A DNA stretch of 64,000 bases from Ampelocalamus luodianensis. Taxonomy: Eukaryota; Streptophyta; Magnoliopsida; Poales; Poaceae. A program made the translations under genes and the position numbers. The DNA lies in the NCBI GenBank assembly GCA_036346255.1, contig CM070620.1, positions 18,588,671 through 18,652,670 on the forward strand, read 5' to 3'. Below, piece after piece: positions 45,401 through 54,849 of this stretch (position 1 is the first letter of the stretch; each line of letters opens with the position of its first letter). The notes beneath the pieces are model-generated. The model was not told the DNA's origin. It did not search any database and saw only the letters and a list, made by a program, of their open reading frames with translations.

Positions 45401-46852
45401 GGTCATGATGATCCAACTAATGCATTCCAATAATTCATACAAGCACCAAGGAAAGCATATTGCAAGGGTAAATGGCACATTTGGTCCGATGGTAATTTCA
45501 TGCGTGCTGAGTCAGCAAGTTGAAGCCCTGTCTGAGTTAGCAACCAAGTCAACATCTATTTGTGCTACCACATCAATGCTTGCTCTTTGAATGACCTAGA
45601 CTTGAGTGTAGCAGGACTAATTTGGCATTTTTTTAAATATGGGGATCAAAATGAGCCTCAGGCCAAAGTACGGACCGAATGTACCATTTACAAAAAGCCA
45701 AACGATCTATTCGCGGTTCTAACCGACTAAATGACACCAAAACAGCAAGCCTAGATTATACCATGGGAGGGTACAATTGTATTTTGTATTCTTAAAAAAG
45801 TAGAGTGACATGCATATAAGAATAGTTGTTTTAGAGTGGCATTTTAACGATTTTAGGCTTTGCAGCAGCATTTTTATTATTAAACAGTTTTATAGTTGCA
45901 CATATATAATTTTCTCTACCCTTTTAATTTTAACTTTTAAGCGACAAAGTAACAGTGATCTTTAATAAAAAAAAAAGTAGCAGTGATCTTTTCGAGATGC
46001 TCAAATAATATAATCATTGTAGAAGCAAACATGTCCACTAATATCTTAGCATACTGGTAGTAAAGCATATACTTTAACAGGTGAACACAAATAGCAAATG
46101 AATTATTGTAATTCAATAGGTGATGCGTTTCACACCCATTAGTTCAAATCAACAAAGAGGCATCGGCAACAAAATCAGCAAATTTCACCAATATAATGAC
46201 CAGATTCGGAACATTTGGTCAAGCAAGCCCCCCAATTCATCTAATCCACAAGCTCAAATCGAACATGATCTGATCATTTTGTTCAAGTGTGTGACAAAAA
46301 AATGATCTAGAAACAAAAGGGCACCATTACAATCCGGAACCAGCAGAGCACATTAAAAAAAGAATATAAGCGCATAAAAGCCAAAAAAATAGACAAATGC
46401 AAGACCACCTCCCGTTGCAGCCTACAATGTGATCCACTCATGCGGCCAAATCAACACCAACCTACCCAATTCGCTCGATCCAACACGGAATTCTATCAAG
46501 CAAAGCTCCAAGCCACTCAGAAATACTCGCATTTCCGATCCAAACCAACCGACATCCACGGAAGCGCGCGATCAAGTCGAGATCTCGCCACGCAAAAGGA
46601 GCCCAATCCCCAAATCCGCCCCAGCTCTGTCATCACAACCACCAAAACTCCAACCACATCGCGAAATCCTCCACCTCTCCGATTCGAATCAACCCAAATC
46701 CAACTAACGACGCAGAACCAACTGAGATCTCGCCACGAGAGACCCAGAGCAATAGCCCAGAGGGACCGGATCGAGGGCTCCTCTCGGGCGGACGAGGGCG
46801 GCACCTGCTTGCGGAACATGGGGGAGTCATCGAGCTTGGTGAAGGCCGCCAT
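21490..46852 (-). CDS. ARF GTPase-activating protein, AGD/ACAP type
   Basis: Stimulates GTP hydrolysis by ARF GTPases on curved endomembranes. Minus-strand exons: 46852-46805, 45047-44971, 39538-39438, 38936-38866, 37533-37471, 37244-37200, 37018-36953, 36878-36831, 36743-36648, 36566-36525, 36426-36211, 35840-35712, 28053-27841, 27688-27602, 27355-27107, 25288-25167, 24477-24387, 23256-22841, 21610-21490. They sum to 2301 nt, 766 residues, with phases agreeing throughout. Start: MAAFTKLDDSPMFRKQ, the conserved opening. Domains: BAR (about 1-240), PH (about 285-425; VQIIKQGYLFKRSENLR to DWIEKI), ArfGAP zinc finger CAECRSPDPDW...CIEC (C-x2-C-x16-C-x2-C) with arginine finger in GAHRNLGVHISK, and two or three ankyrin repeats (SLLHLASQYGH, TPLHHCVQS). 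Intron 9 has a GC donor. Introns 2 and 12 (5.4 and 7.7 kb) are filled with transposons. The frame ends ELFILFVRYDQD with a stop supplied by a MITE. Nothing else suggests loss of function. Confidence 0.92.
22046..22204. repeat. 79-bp tandem duplication in AGD intron 18
   Basis: The phrase CAGGAAGAAGGCCGG(G/A)CGGC with following TTTGTGGGATGAGAGATTA occurs at about 22062 and 22140, a period of about 79 bp. Noncoding. Confidence 0.75.
24078..24326. mobile_element. hAT-like MITE in AGD intron 17
   Basis: A 249-bp unit from CATGGAAGAAAAACCCGG to TTTTTGGAACCCTG, flanked by perfect 8-bp duplications GTTGAGAA (24070-24077 and 24327-24334). The ends carry mirrored GGTAACCGCCGGTTACC/GGTAACCGGCCGGTTACC palindromes. 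It belongs to the same family as the copy at 38338, sharing AATTCAAAATTCAAAATTTG-like and GAATTTCGTCCG cores. Confidence 0.9.
25680..26330. other. GC-richer insert in AGD intron 15, unidentified
   Basis: Begins near a C run (25691-25703), followed by about 250 bp of mixed-GC sequence unlike the surrounding AT-rich intron. Open frames exist on both strands but I recognise no domain and found no terminal repeats. Possibly a captured gene fragment. Confidence 0.35.
26390..26601. mobile_element. hAT-like MITE in AGD intron 15
   Basis: A 212-bp unit from TAGGGGAAAAAACCCGGCC to GGCCGGGTTTTTTTTCCCTA, flanked by perfect 8-bp duplications GGTGAGAG (26382-26389 and 26602-26609). The inverted ends (GGGAAAAAACCCGGCC) match the family seen at 24078 and 38338. 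The middle is diverged. Confidence 0.88.
28432..28530 (-). repeat. 3' LTR of copia A, inner end eroded
   Basis: Matches the 5' LTR from TGTTGGAATG to CCCTAAGTTATATACATA, then diverges at about 28529, where the CTAACA end is lost. The sequence just inside contains a short duplicated phrase (GCTAACTGAAG). Confidence 0.75.
28540..31480 (-). pseudogene. Copia A pol (pre-integrase to RNase H), broken
   Basis: From right to left: the pre-integrase motif QDRRTGTLLGAGPKHRDL with DWLHL (about 31370-31260); integrase core FIDDYSRHTWIYF with QNGVSERKHRHLLETARAL (30980-30560); the linker VFLGYSLEHKGYQC; reverse transcriptase with LLYVDDMIIT and LGPLRYFLGIEI (29440-28930); RNase H with HPVKHELTEHIGVNA near the end. 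Stops and frame changes separate these blocks, for example near 29640, 30490 and 30900, so no polyprotein is possible. Domain order integrase-before-RT identifies copia. Confidence 0.9.
31492..32033 (+). repeat. 5' LTR with two TATA units and AGCATCT repeats
   Basis: Contains many tandem copies of a GACAGAGCATCTAG-type unit (about 31560-31680 and 31760-31865). The module CCTATAAATATGTATCCCCAA, followed by a GGTTGGCATGGCA phrase, occurs twice (about 31717 and 31889), so each LTR carries two candidate TATA boxes. Confidence 0.85.
32430..33790 (+). pseudogene. Degenerate gag of the nested element
   Basis: In changing plus-strand frames the region reads MSIEEAIGRLKVVNDDE, LLLAREEWAA and DDSCYNRGKLGHWARIV. 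These correspond to the C-terminal gag of grass copia-like non-autonomous elements, where a lysine-rich linker leads to a CCHC knuckle (CxxCGKxGHWAxxC). Here the second Cys reads as Arg and the fourth as Ile, and frames change, so the knuckle is not functional. The many other long frames are a by-product of CpG richness. Confidence 0.65.
33838..34366 (+). repeat. 3' LTR of the gag-only element
   Basis: Aligns end to end with 31492-32033, with a few short indels. It also has two TATA modules (about 34047 and 34220). A weak polypurine tract (GGGAGAT) precedes it. Confidence 0.85.
34375..34454. repeat. 40-bp tandem duplication in the copia A protease
   Basis: GATGCCTC(A/G)GCCTGCAACGG and the following GGAGAGAGGTACCATTTGCA occur twice in direct succession, starting at 34375 and 34415. 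Confidence 0.9.
34380..35430 (-). pseudogene. Copia A leader, gag region and protease remnant
   Basis: The minus strand at about 34560-34460 reads WILDSSGSFQMTPDF, a copia protease core (WILDSGASxHMT in intact elements) with an extra Ser. Upstream (34.6-35.4 kb) is a very GC-rich stretch where gag should be, but I find no recognisable gag domain. The 40-bp tandem duplication at 34375-34454 lies in the protease beside the nested insertion. Confidence 0.65.
35431..35536 (-). repeat. 5' LTR of copia A
   Basis: 106 bp, TGTTAG...CCAACA on the element strand. Immediately inside, TGCCATCAGA is a degenerate initiator-Met primer binding site. Confidence 0.8.
38338..38591. mobile_element. hAT-like MITE in AGD intron 4
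   Basis: A 254-bp unit from CAGGGATTAAAAAACCGG to CAATCCCTGGCTCCCTG, flanked by perfect 8-bp duplications CTTAGCGT (38330-38337 and 38592-38599). The ends contain GGCCGGTAAC/GTAACCGGCCGGTTACC palindromes. It is the best-preserved copy of the family in this gene. Confidence 0.92.
40028..40196. mobile_element. Small CTAGGC-rich MITE
   Basis: Starts AGTGTTCCCCTAGGCG and ends TGCCTGGGGAACACTAC. The near-matching 8-bp flanks CAAAGCCC and GAAAGCCC suggest hAT-type insertion. The interior is built from CTAGGC/GCCTAG motifs and can fold on itself. Confidence 0.7.
41000..44332 (+). pseudogene. Copia B gag-pol remnant
   Basis: Gag ends with a knuckle-like CKRYGQLEDQCFKLHPEL (about 41800-41850). Near 42060 the sequence jumps to the post-integrase linker FLGYRTEYKGYRLYD, so protease and integrase have been deleted. 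Reverse transcriptase: VKTKSDGTVERYKARFVAKG (after a TAG at 42751), MDVKNAFLYGDLHEEIYMQP in a shifted frame, YVDDMLVTGDD, LGPLSYFLGIKV. RNase H: WKSKKQTMVSRSSAEVE (Ala of the usual AEAE is changed), HPVKHELTKHIGVNA-like, and ADFFTKAQ near the end at 44332. Further stops lie near 43290, 43616 and 43845. Confidence 0.88.
42900..43067. mobile_element. hAT-like MITE inside copia B reverse transcriptase
   Basis: A 168-bp unit with ends TACCGGATTCGC and (reverse strand) TACCAGAAACGC. It is flanked by ACCATAGT (42892-42899) and ACTATAGT (43068-43075), an 8-bp duplication with one change. It splits the codons between TTVRTIV and the following RT motif. Confidence 0.8.
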
Positions 46853-47393
46853 GGCTGTCCGTCCTCGAGTGGAACCCGGTGAGGTGAGGCTGCTCTCTCG
46901 AAGCTTGCGGAGATCTGGGCGTGGGCGGGAGGAGGAAACGGAGGTGCGGCGAAGCGGTCGGGCAGTTGCTCCCTGTCGTGGTGGCGCTGTTTGGTGTAGG
47001 CTGCACAGTTCCGGGTTACACGGGTTTGGCTGGCTTTTGAACCAAACCCGCAAGGTCGCAACTGAATGGCCCTCATAAGTGGGCTGGGCCGTTTTAGGTG
47101 ATCTCGTCAGGCTCAGTGCGATTGGCAGCTGCATGCGAGATGGTGGGCTTTTCTTTATCCCTACGAGATGGTGGGCTTTTCTTTGTCCCTTCGAGATGGT
47201 GGACTTACATCTACATTTTCCTCTAAAAAAGCTACATCTACATGTAAGCTTCTGGACGTTCTGCATAAGATTTTTCTTTTAAATTTGTCGCACGAAGTTT
47301 GATTTGATTTGGTAGATGATTTGTTTTATGTCGACTTTCGAACGTAGTTTGCTCCGTACCACGCCACGCAAGAATTAATCCTGGAAGATCGAT
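46853..47393 (-). promoter_or_regulatory. AGD 5' UTR and promoter region
   Basis: GC-rich, CpG-containing sequence directly upstream of the AGD start codon, as usual for a grass housekeeping gene. I see no clear TATA box. A 29-bp direct repeat lies at its far end. Confidence 0.5.
47136..47212 (+). repeat. 29-bp direct repeat, 2.5 copies
   Basis: GAGATGGTGGGCTTTTCTTT followed by (A/G)TCCCT occurs at about 47137 and 47166, with a partial third GAGATGGTGGACTT. Confidence 0.85.
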
Positions 47394-47693
47394 AGTCTCT
47401 TCATCATGGACCGTTGGTTCCCATTCTTCAAGCGGACGGTCCGTACGTTACGTGAGCGATGGATTCCAGCGTCAGAACTGAGCATAGGATGGAGATGGAA
47501 GAGGTTTCGATAAGATTTTAGATATCTGTTCCGTGATAGAAAATTGAAGGACGAAGATGAGCATGAAGCTGCATATTATTTGGTGTGATTAAAGTTGTAC
47601 AAGCAAAGTGTGTATGTATGACACGTTGATGGTCTCCTACGAGGCAGGGACTCTCTTTTTTGTGCTACCTCTATTCCTCCACGCATAGTTTTA
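47394..47693 (-). repeat. Inverted-duplicate partner of 15611-16020
   Basis: On the minus strand this block carries, in order, the same landmark phrases as the region upstream of the beta-galactosidase, with about 100 bp of net deletion. It lies on the far side of the beta-galactosidase/AGD pair and next to the WAK relic at 48.8 kb. Confidence 0.65.
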
Positions 47694-48771
47694 GAAATCA
47701 GAGGATTTGGGGAGGAAAAAGAACACAGGAAGAAGTGGAAGTGGAAGGAGAGAGAGGTTTGGGGATAACCTCATAATATTTCATTTCTTAACCCTCATGG
47801 TGGACAAGTATCAGTACATATACACCGCACTATCTCTCACGCTCGTACACTTACAACCGGGCCCCACATTACAATGTAGTATTAGGCTACTTCTAGCAGG
47901 ATTCAACACAGACGTCCTGGCCCATACTGCCAGTTCGCGCCTACACGCACTTGAGCCCAATGATACAAATCGACATTCCCTTGCTACTGGCCTTGTCTGT
48001 GACAGTATCTTCTCGTCTTCGTTGGGACTTGGTTGACACATGCATGCATGTCCTCATGCAGTACGATGGAGACGAAAACTTAGGATAAGGTCTATCTGTT
48101 GGTAAAAGAAGGCGGCGAGAGCAGAAGAAGAGCTTAATTTGTACGTAAGCTTTTGGTATAAGTAAGGCTGTGTCTCCCAAACCTACGTGAGATAAATTTC
48201 TTATCTTTAATAAATCTATCGTATGCTCCGGAAGCAAACTAATGTACTCCCTCCGTTCACGACTACTTACACTCTTTACTAGGGACTATCTAGGCAATAG
48301 TTTTTTATTCAGAATGACCAAAATATCCTTGATAACTAATTCATCGATCATGGGCCCACCAAATGCGTTGTGCAGGAGGAGGGAGAGGAAAAGGTAGTGA
48401 GGGCAAAATATGAAAGTATGCAATGAAAAGCGTGAAGTGCTATGTGAATCTGAACAAATAAAGTGGTCAAAATGAGCACGTTTTAAAAACAAAAGCCCAC
48501 GAGTCATCCAAGTCCGGGCTACCTGGGCTTCAACCTCTTCTCAGCTCGTGCATTTGAGCCTCGATGATGCGGAGGCCAACGTCTCATGGGCCTTTCGCAG
48601 CCCGCTAGTCGATTCCTCACCGCGCCCAGTACTCTCGATCTTAATCAACTGTGTCATTCATACTTGTCGTGCAAAGACATCCGATGGAAGAGTTCCATCC
48701 TTTCATCCTGATTTTGTCTTATCTACTACCTCTCTGTCCCGACTTTCAAATCATTATAAACGGGTCTATCT
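47694..48771. other. Intergenic, with a possible half Stowaway MITE
   Basis: TACTCCCTCCGTTCACGAC at 48244 is a Stowaway-type terminus, but I cannot find its inverted partner, so the element is truncated or misread. No coding similarity is recognised in the rest. Confidence 0.4.
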
Positions 48772-49330
48772 TAGTTCGCTCCACAATTTTGGATTTTTTT
48801 AATAGCCACCATATGTTGATTAGATAAAATCCCTTTGTAAACTGTCATGACCTCCTCAGCCAAGAACACGAGCAATATAAAATTTGTTGTTTGTCTTCTC
48901 TAGTTCATCCAAGGAGAATATCTTTGTTTTATATGCGGCACTTTCAGATGAGATTAGTTGTTTCAAGAGTAGGCCTTGATTTTTCTTGAAGCATGCCCTT
49001 CAAATTCTATTATGTATGTCTGTCTTCCACTTGCGAACGAGTGTAGTTGCACTAAATGCAAGAATTATGGAGCCAATTGCAATGCCTACATCCAATAGTT
49101 GTAGTCATGAAAGCACGATGAATTTTGTGGATTGTAGCGTTAAGGGGATTCAGTTTGTTATGACTTACCTAAAAGAAGATTGTCTCTTAGTCGATGTCAC
49201 ACATTTCCCTTTTGTTGGATCAAACTCTTTTCGGTGGGTGCAGTTTGTGCAACTAGCCGCCAAGAAAATTTTGGCATGTGCCTTTACAATAATTTGGTAG
49301 TTTCAACTCATTGATATCTATAAATTGTAG
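48772..49330 (-). pseudogene. Truncated WAK pseudogene
   Basis: On the minus strand it begins with an EGF-like exon (DINELKLPNYC, CQNFLGG, then a frameshift), followed by a membrane/juxtamembrane and early kinase exon: GSIILAFSATTLVRKWK, FKKNQGLLLKQLIS, KTKIFSLDELEK, a damaged glycine loop and VAIKKIQ. It breaks off just after the catalytic-lysine strand, near 48772, so nearly the whole kinase is deleted. Several stops interrupt it. It is a close relative of the WAK at 61.8-63.3 kb, and the similarity continues into its intron. Confidence 0.88.
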
Positions 49331-50454
49331 GGAAGTGAGCGCTAATTTATTGTTTTGACTCACTAACAATATATAATATGTGAGAGTGATTGTGGTTGTG
49401 GTACATGCATGTGTATGTAAATTATGCACTTTAACATACATTTTTCTCACCATCCACTAATCATCCTACAAGTGGGAGCAGTGAAGAGTGGAAAATAGTG
49501 AGGGGGACATTTTTAAAACTTTTTTAACTAAAAGTTGTATGTACCATACCCATCAGACGATATATTTCTTGTTTTAGGGGTGAGGGTGTTGGCACGGACC
49601 TGTGCAACCATCTTGGATGTATAGGTTTCCTTTGTGGCCGAGAGAACATTTGCAACTATAGCCAAGCTAGATGTACACTCGACGGTCATGCTAGAACCAG
49701 CTAGTTAGGTTATTAAACTTTGTTTGGTGTTCTACTCTAAGATCTCAGTAGACTAAAAGCTAAGAATTTACACACATTAGAGTAACTATTACTTATCCTT
49801 GAATAATTTAACCACCAATTTAGTATATTTACCGAAACCCCAAAACTGCTTCAGGAACCTACTCACATAAACCACACTCCTACATAGGTGAGCAGAAGCA
49901 GACTATTGCCCAACAAGAACCCAAATGGTTTCTTCGTTCCCTTTTCTTTCTGCTTTTTTCAAGATTCCAAAACCTGCTTGATTCTTCCCAAAACACAAAC
50001 AAATTTCAGAAGCACCGCTCGAATTTACTTAATTCACAGCTAAGGTACTAATTTATGCTCAAATTTTAGGCACCAAATACAATATTGCCCCCACATTTTT
50101 TCTAGACCTATGCAAAAATTGAGCTAGTTCAATTCAAGAAATGGTGGAGATTGAGCTAAGAAGGGATGTTGGATTGATTATAGTTGAGCTCGATGTTGGA
50201 GGCGAGGGCGAGCTAAACTCCAATCGGAGTCCTGTGTGAATCGGCAATCAGTTGATCTGGTGCGACCCCATAGTACATAGATGATATATGTTACATTTTT
50301 TACTAGAATGATACATGATATGTTGCATTATGGGTTAGTGGGCTGCGATCTGAATGCCTCGTACATAGCCCAAAATGACTCAAAATGGAGTCAATCGTAT
50401 TCAACCTCTGGACACCACTCCATGTGTCCTCTGTGGCGCGACCAGCCAGAGCTT
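49331..50454. other. WAK relic flank (to about 49690) and noncoding DNA
   Basis: 49331-49690 continues to match 63302-63660 (shared ATCCTACAAGT, ACTAAAAGTTG, TGCAACCATCTT phrases), so the duplication includes intron or upstream sequence. From 49700 to 50454 nothing is recognised. Confidence 0.5.
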
Positions 50455-50730
50455 CACTACTACACAAAACGTCATCACAAACGGTTCTAAATCATCATCA
50501 CAGACGGTTTTGTGAACTGTCTGTATTTATGCGTCTATGGTAACAGACAGTTATCACAGACGGTTTGAAAATAGCTATCACAGACGGTTCTGAACAAAAA
50601 AAACATCTGTGATAGTAATTATCACAGACGGTTCTTAGTCTATTTTTACAGACGGTTTTTAACAAGAACCGTCTGTGATAGTAATTATCATAAAACCGTC
50701 TGTTCAGAACCGTCTATGATAGTTTTTTGT
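50455..50730. mobile_element. Possible CACTA-type left end with ACAGACGGTT repeats
   Basis: CACTACTACACAAAACGTC at 50455 resembles a CACTA terminus. It is followed by about ten copies of a TATCACAGACGGTT motif in both orientations, several forming short stem-loops. A matching cluster lies at 59508-59640, beyond the other CACTA element. No GTAGTG partner end was found, so this may be the split or truncated remains of an older element. Confidence 0.55.
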
Positions 50731-51407
50731 ATTGAAAAAAAATGACATGCGTTGTTTTCATTCTACATAGAACGGTGTTTCCAGTATACATTGTGGAGCA
50801 TCAGGCCATCTAGCACACCCAAACATGATCACCAAGAACCCACCAGCACACATTGTGTAGCACACCAGGCCATCTAACATAGCCACGGCCATCTACAATT
50901 CCACTAGCAGCAATAACCGGAATGCCGCCTTGGGACCTTCGGCCGACTCTCATCCTTCCTTCCCTCCTCCCTTTTTCAGCATCCACCTCTCTCAACATAC
51001 ATGATCACCAAGAACCCCATAGCCAGCAGCTTCGCCCCTTTTTCATGCATAGAACAAACCACATCAAGCAATCTCAAAAGCTTGAATCAAAATCAGCAAA
51101 ACATCAAAAGATAAATAATACTCAATATGAAACAAAAAAGGGAAGGAGGGAGCAGGAGGAGGACTGAGCGGGTAGCGCATGGCGGAGGTGGTGGCCAGGA
51201 GAAGAGGTCGGAGGCGAGCAAGGCGGCGACGGGTGGTGGCGCTGTGTTAAGGGCCGGAGGCCTGCAGGCCAGAGGAGGCGGCACTCAGTGGAGCAAAGGA
51301 GGAGGGAAAGAAGGATGAGAGCCGGCCTGAGGTCCCAAGGGGGCCGAGGGAGATGAAGACAAGGCTGAGGTAGCTATAATATATAAGGACAACGCCAAAA
51401 TACTTTC

Positions 51408-51990
51408 ACTACCGGACTCGGCACTTTGCCGAGTGCCTCCGGCACTAGGCAAAGGTCCCTTTGCACTCGGCAAAGGCTTTGTCGAGTGCGACACTCGGCA
51501 AAGAGCACTCGGAAAAAAATTAATCGGCAAAGCATCCTTTGCCGAGTGTATTTTTTCGGGCACTCGGCAAATGCTTTCACGAGTCTTGAGTCGAGACTCG
51601 GCAAAGAAAAGGACCGATTCTGGCGCGGCCTGTTGACGGCCGCTTGTCGAGTGCCAACCGTGCACTCGGCAAAGATTTTTTTTTTTTTGAAATGTCTTTG
51701 CAGAGTGTCGAACGACGACTTTCGGCAAAGGTTTAAAAAAATTGAAAATTCTTTGCCGAGCGCGCAGTGCTTTGGCACTCGGCAAAGTTTTATTTTTAAA
51801 AAAATTTCTTTGCGAGTGCCATGGTCATGGCACTTTCGGCAAAGGTTTAATTTTTTTAAAAAAAAAAATTCTTTGCCGAGTGCCATGGTCATGGCACTCG
51901 GCAAAGCTGGAAAACTGGGATTTTCAGGTGCCCACATTCCCAGCTTTGCACTCGGCAAAGGACCTATTTGTCGTGTGTTGCACTCGGCAA
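51408..51990. repeat. Left subterminal repeat array of the CACTA element
   Basis: More than fifteen copies of CTTTGCCGAGTG or its complement, spaced 10-60 bp in both orientations. Such arrays are the binding sites of the TNPA-type protein in the En/Spm family. Confidence 0.9.
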
Positions 51991-52039
51991 AGTGACCCAA
52001 AACTGCGTTTTTTATTTGTTTTTTACATTCCATCACGAC

Positions 52040-52150
52040 AAACAAATCCATCCAAACATATATCAGATCCATCACATATATATCACATCCATCACATATA
52101 TATCCATCATCCATCACATATATATCTCATCCATCACATATATAACAATA
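52040..52150. repeat. ATCCATCACATATAT microsatellite-like array
   Basis: Irregular tandem copies of a 13-19 bp unit ATCCATCACATATAT(AT) inside the CACTA element, downstream of its genes. Confidence 0.8.
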
Positions 52151-52399
52151 AGTGCTCAAGTCCATCCAAACAAATCCACAAGTTCATCACAATCGACAAG
52201 TGCATCATAAGTATATCACAAGTCCATCACCAAGTGAACAACAAATGAAAATACAACTACCATTCATCTCGAAGGTGGCCACTGCGATCGTGGTGAAGGA
52301 AAAGCTCCATCATTCGGGCGCATGAGGTGGATTATTCGAACCCGCCGATTGAGGTGCACAAAGGAGAAGAGATTGCATGTGAGACAAGATTACATTAGA

Positions 52400-53420
52400 T
52401 ACCTAATCTAGGAAGGTAGAGGTCATACAAGCAAAGCACAAGCGAAAGCAAATAACTTTCATACTCACGAGTAGGCTGCAGTGCGGGGCGCGTGGCGGAG
52501 GTTGAGCGAACGACCGGTGCACAAATGGCCCGTATGTTGCCCAAGACCTTGTAGGAACTCCATCATGCCCGCCAAGCTCTGCGTCTGGGCTGCCGCTCGG
52601 CCCGCTCGGCCTCGGTGGGCCGACATCCTCTGCCGCTTCGGCACAGTCGGCCTCGGTGGCCGACATCCTCTGCTTTGCTCGGCCTCCGGCTCACGACGTT
52701 GCCTCATTTCTTGTTCGGTAGGGCTGCAATATTTTACTCAATGTTTTAGTAATGCAAAGCTAATAAAGGTGTGTAAAGATCAATGTACGGCGAGTAAAGC
52801 AGAATAACCTCGAGTCGTCGACCGGTCTTTGTCTGTGATGCCGCGTGGCGTATGGCGGGCTCGCTCGTGCTCGTGCTCGGATCGGGAGAGATGGAGTAGA
52901 GGCCGTGTCGATGAGGCCGTCGCCAAGCCGAACCGCCCATGCTTCTTGCCTTGTCCCACCCTCATGGCGATCTCTCCATCAAAGTCACGGTGCTCGGATC
53001 ATGGTGCGGCCCATGGACCGACCTTGCCGCCGGCGTGTACTCACCGATGCGGTGTGGGCGCTTCGGGTTTGTGTGCGCCTCGGCGGTCCTCGAGTTGAAG
53101 GAGGCGTCGGACGTCGCCTTGCCCTTGTGGGCCATACACCATGCACGAAGTCCGAGCAAGGTGGGCACTATGTGACGCCGATCGCGAGAAAGACGACAAG
53201 ATAATTAGAAATCGGCGAATTGAGCGTCACAATAGATAAATGAATTCGTGTACCCATGCTTGTTTGTATGCGGAGAGGTTGCGGTGCCTTGATGGTGTCT
53301 TTGGACCTTGCATCATCAAGCGACGGTCCGGGCATCAACTGTGCATGCGGAGATACTCCTCAGTGAACCACTTGTCCACGATCATCGCCCGGCACTCGGG
53401 ATACGATTGGCACCACGGGG
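52400..53420 (-). pseudogene. Transposase_24-like (second CACTA gene), broken
   Basis: Minus-strand pieces in several frames match the plant transposase protein that accompanies TNP2: KGKATSDASFN, YTPAARSVHGPHHDP (about 53140-52970) and GQGKKHGRFGLA (about 52950), with a FTEEYLRMHSQL-like stretch near 53370-53340. It would be the DNA-binding partner of the transposase. Frames change between motifs, so it is not functional. Confidence 0.65.
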
Positions 53421-54156
53421 AATCATCTACACGTCATCAAGTATTTGACATATAAGAAGATCAAATTAAACGTGCTTAATCTCAAAGCGAATCAATATTA
53501 ATGTTCTTCATCTACCTCAAGTCTGCTCCGGTCGTCATGTTTCTTGCGTCTTTCTTGGTGACCTTCTCTCAAGCTTCACCGTGGTAGGTTACGATGGCCT
53601 AGATGCGCACCTCGTGATGCATGTCGGTGATGAGTTTTTACGAGCTTTGGTAGCCACCGTCATACGGCCTCAAATCCTCATCGCATCTGAAATAAGTGCG
53701 CATACAAGCGCGATGTATCCATTCATTATTTCAAGAAAAGTCCAATGAATGCGATGTATTGAGCAATGTTGTGCGAGGAGACTTACCCAAAACTCCGCCT
53801 TCACCCGCGCCTTGTTGGGGTACTCCGCATCGGGGCGGCGGCGTAGTGGTCAAGCGAGTAGGTCGGCTCCGCCTTCCCGCGTCGTGACAATGCGGGGTAG
53901 TGTTGCTGCACGAAGACCCGAGGATGCCATTGGGGCGTGCGCCACCACGACACAACCACCGGTTCTGCACAAGTGATTAAGAAAAATTATTAGTTTCTCT
54001 TTTTTCAACATATCATATGAAGTAGTGGTGACAACATCTAAAGTTACTTACTTTTGCCCTTCGGGCGAATCAGGCGTCGGTGAGGATCACGGGAACTGAG
54101 GAGGCTCGCGGGACCTGCAAGTAGACACCGAAGAGGCGGAGGAGGAAGCGGAACCC

Positions 54157-54420
54157 GTGCCTACCGCCTCGTCGTCGTCCTCGTCCGCCCCTCCTCCTCC
54201 TCGCTGTCAGCAACCAGCTCCTCGTCCAACTCGTTCACGGGCGCCACCTCCTCCTCCTCCTCGGCACCTCCTCACGCGGCGTGGGAGGAGACGGCCCCCT
54301 CTGCGGCCGGCGGTCCTCTTCCTCCTCCTCTGTCAGACCCTCCGCCCCTCCTCCGCGGTGCGTGGTCTGCAGTAGCGAGGACACGTTACGACGATTCCCG
54401 CCATCTTTGTTCACTCACTG
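54157..54420. repeat. CCTCCTCCT-rich low-complexity block
   Basis: Short GC-rich, CCTCCTC-dominated tract inside the CACTA element. Open frames here (proline- or glutamate-rich) are composition artefacts, or the acidic N-terminus of the second CACTA gene on the minus strand. Confidence 0.4.
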
Positions 54421-54849
54421 CAATTAAAAGAATAAGCAAGACGTAATTAGAAATAGATGCAAAATGAACATAACATAATTACAAAAACATAGTAATACAT
54501 GTATTAGAAATAGATGCAAAATGAACAAAACATAATTACAAAAACACGATGATTACATGTATTAGAAATAATCTTCATGATTGGGATTAGCTGGATCATA
54601 GGTCTCGTCATCACTATCAACATTGTCCAAATCATCAACACTATCAGAAGGAGGAATGTTGTCTTCATTGTCATTGCCTAAGCGTAATCGCTCAAGCATT
54701 TGTAAGTCCTTCACATTTCGCACCTCGTCTCCAGCGTCCTCGTCATCAACCCTTTCATTGTCTACTTCCATTCCTATCGCCGGTTAAGTCTATCTCAAAC
54801 CTCCTTGTAGCCCCTCTTCTTGAAAGAACTCTCCATCATATGTGTTTGG

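Noticed and set aside
46440..47078. 212-residue plus-strand frame opposite the AGD first exon
   Set aside because: The minus strand carries the conserved MAAFTKLDDSPMFRKQ start and a correct donor; the plus frame is a shadow.
47707..48036. 109-residue plus-strand frame in the intergenic region
   Set aside because: No similarity recognised; the region lies between duplicated noncoding blocks.
50480..50730. Regularly repeated palindromes suggestive of a CRISPR array
   Set aside because: Eukaryotic nuclear context, irregular spacing, both orientations, and no cas genes. They are transposon subterminal repeats.
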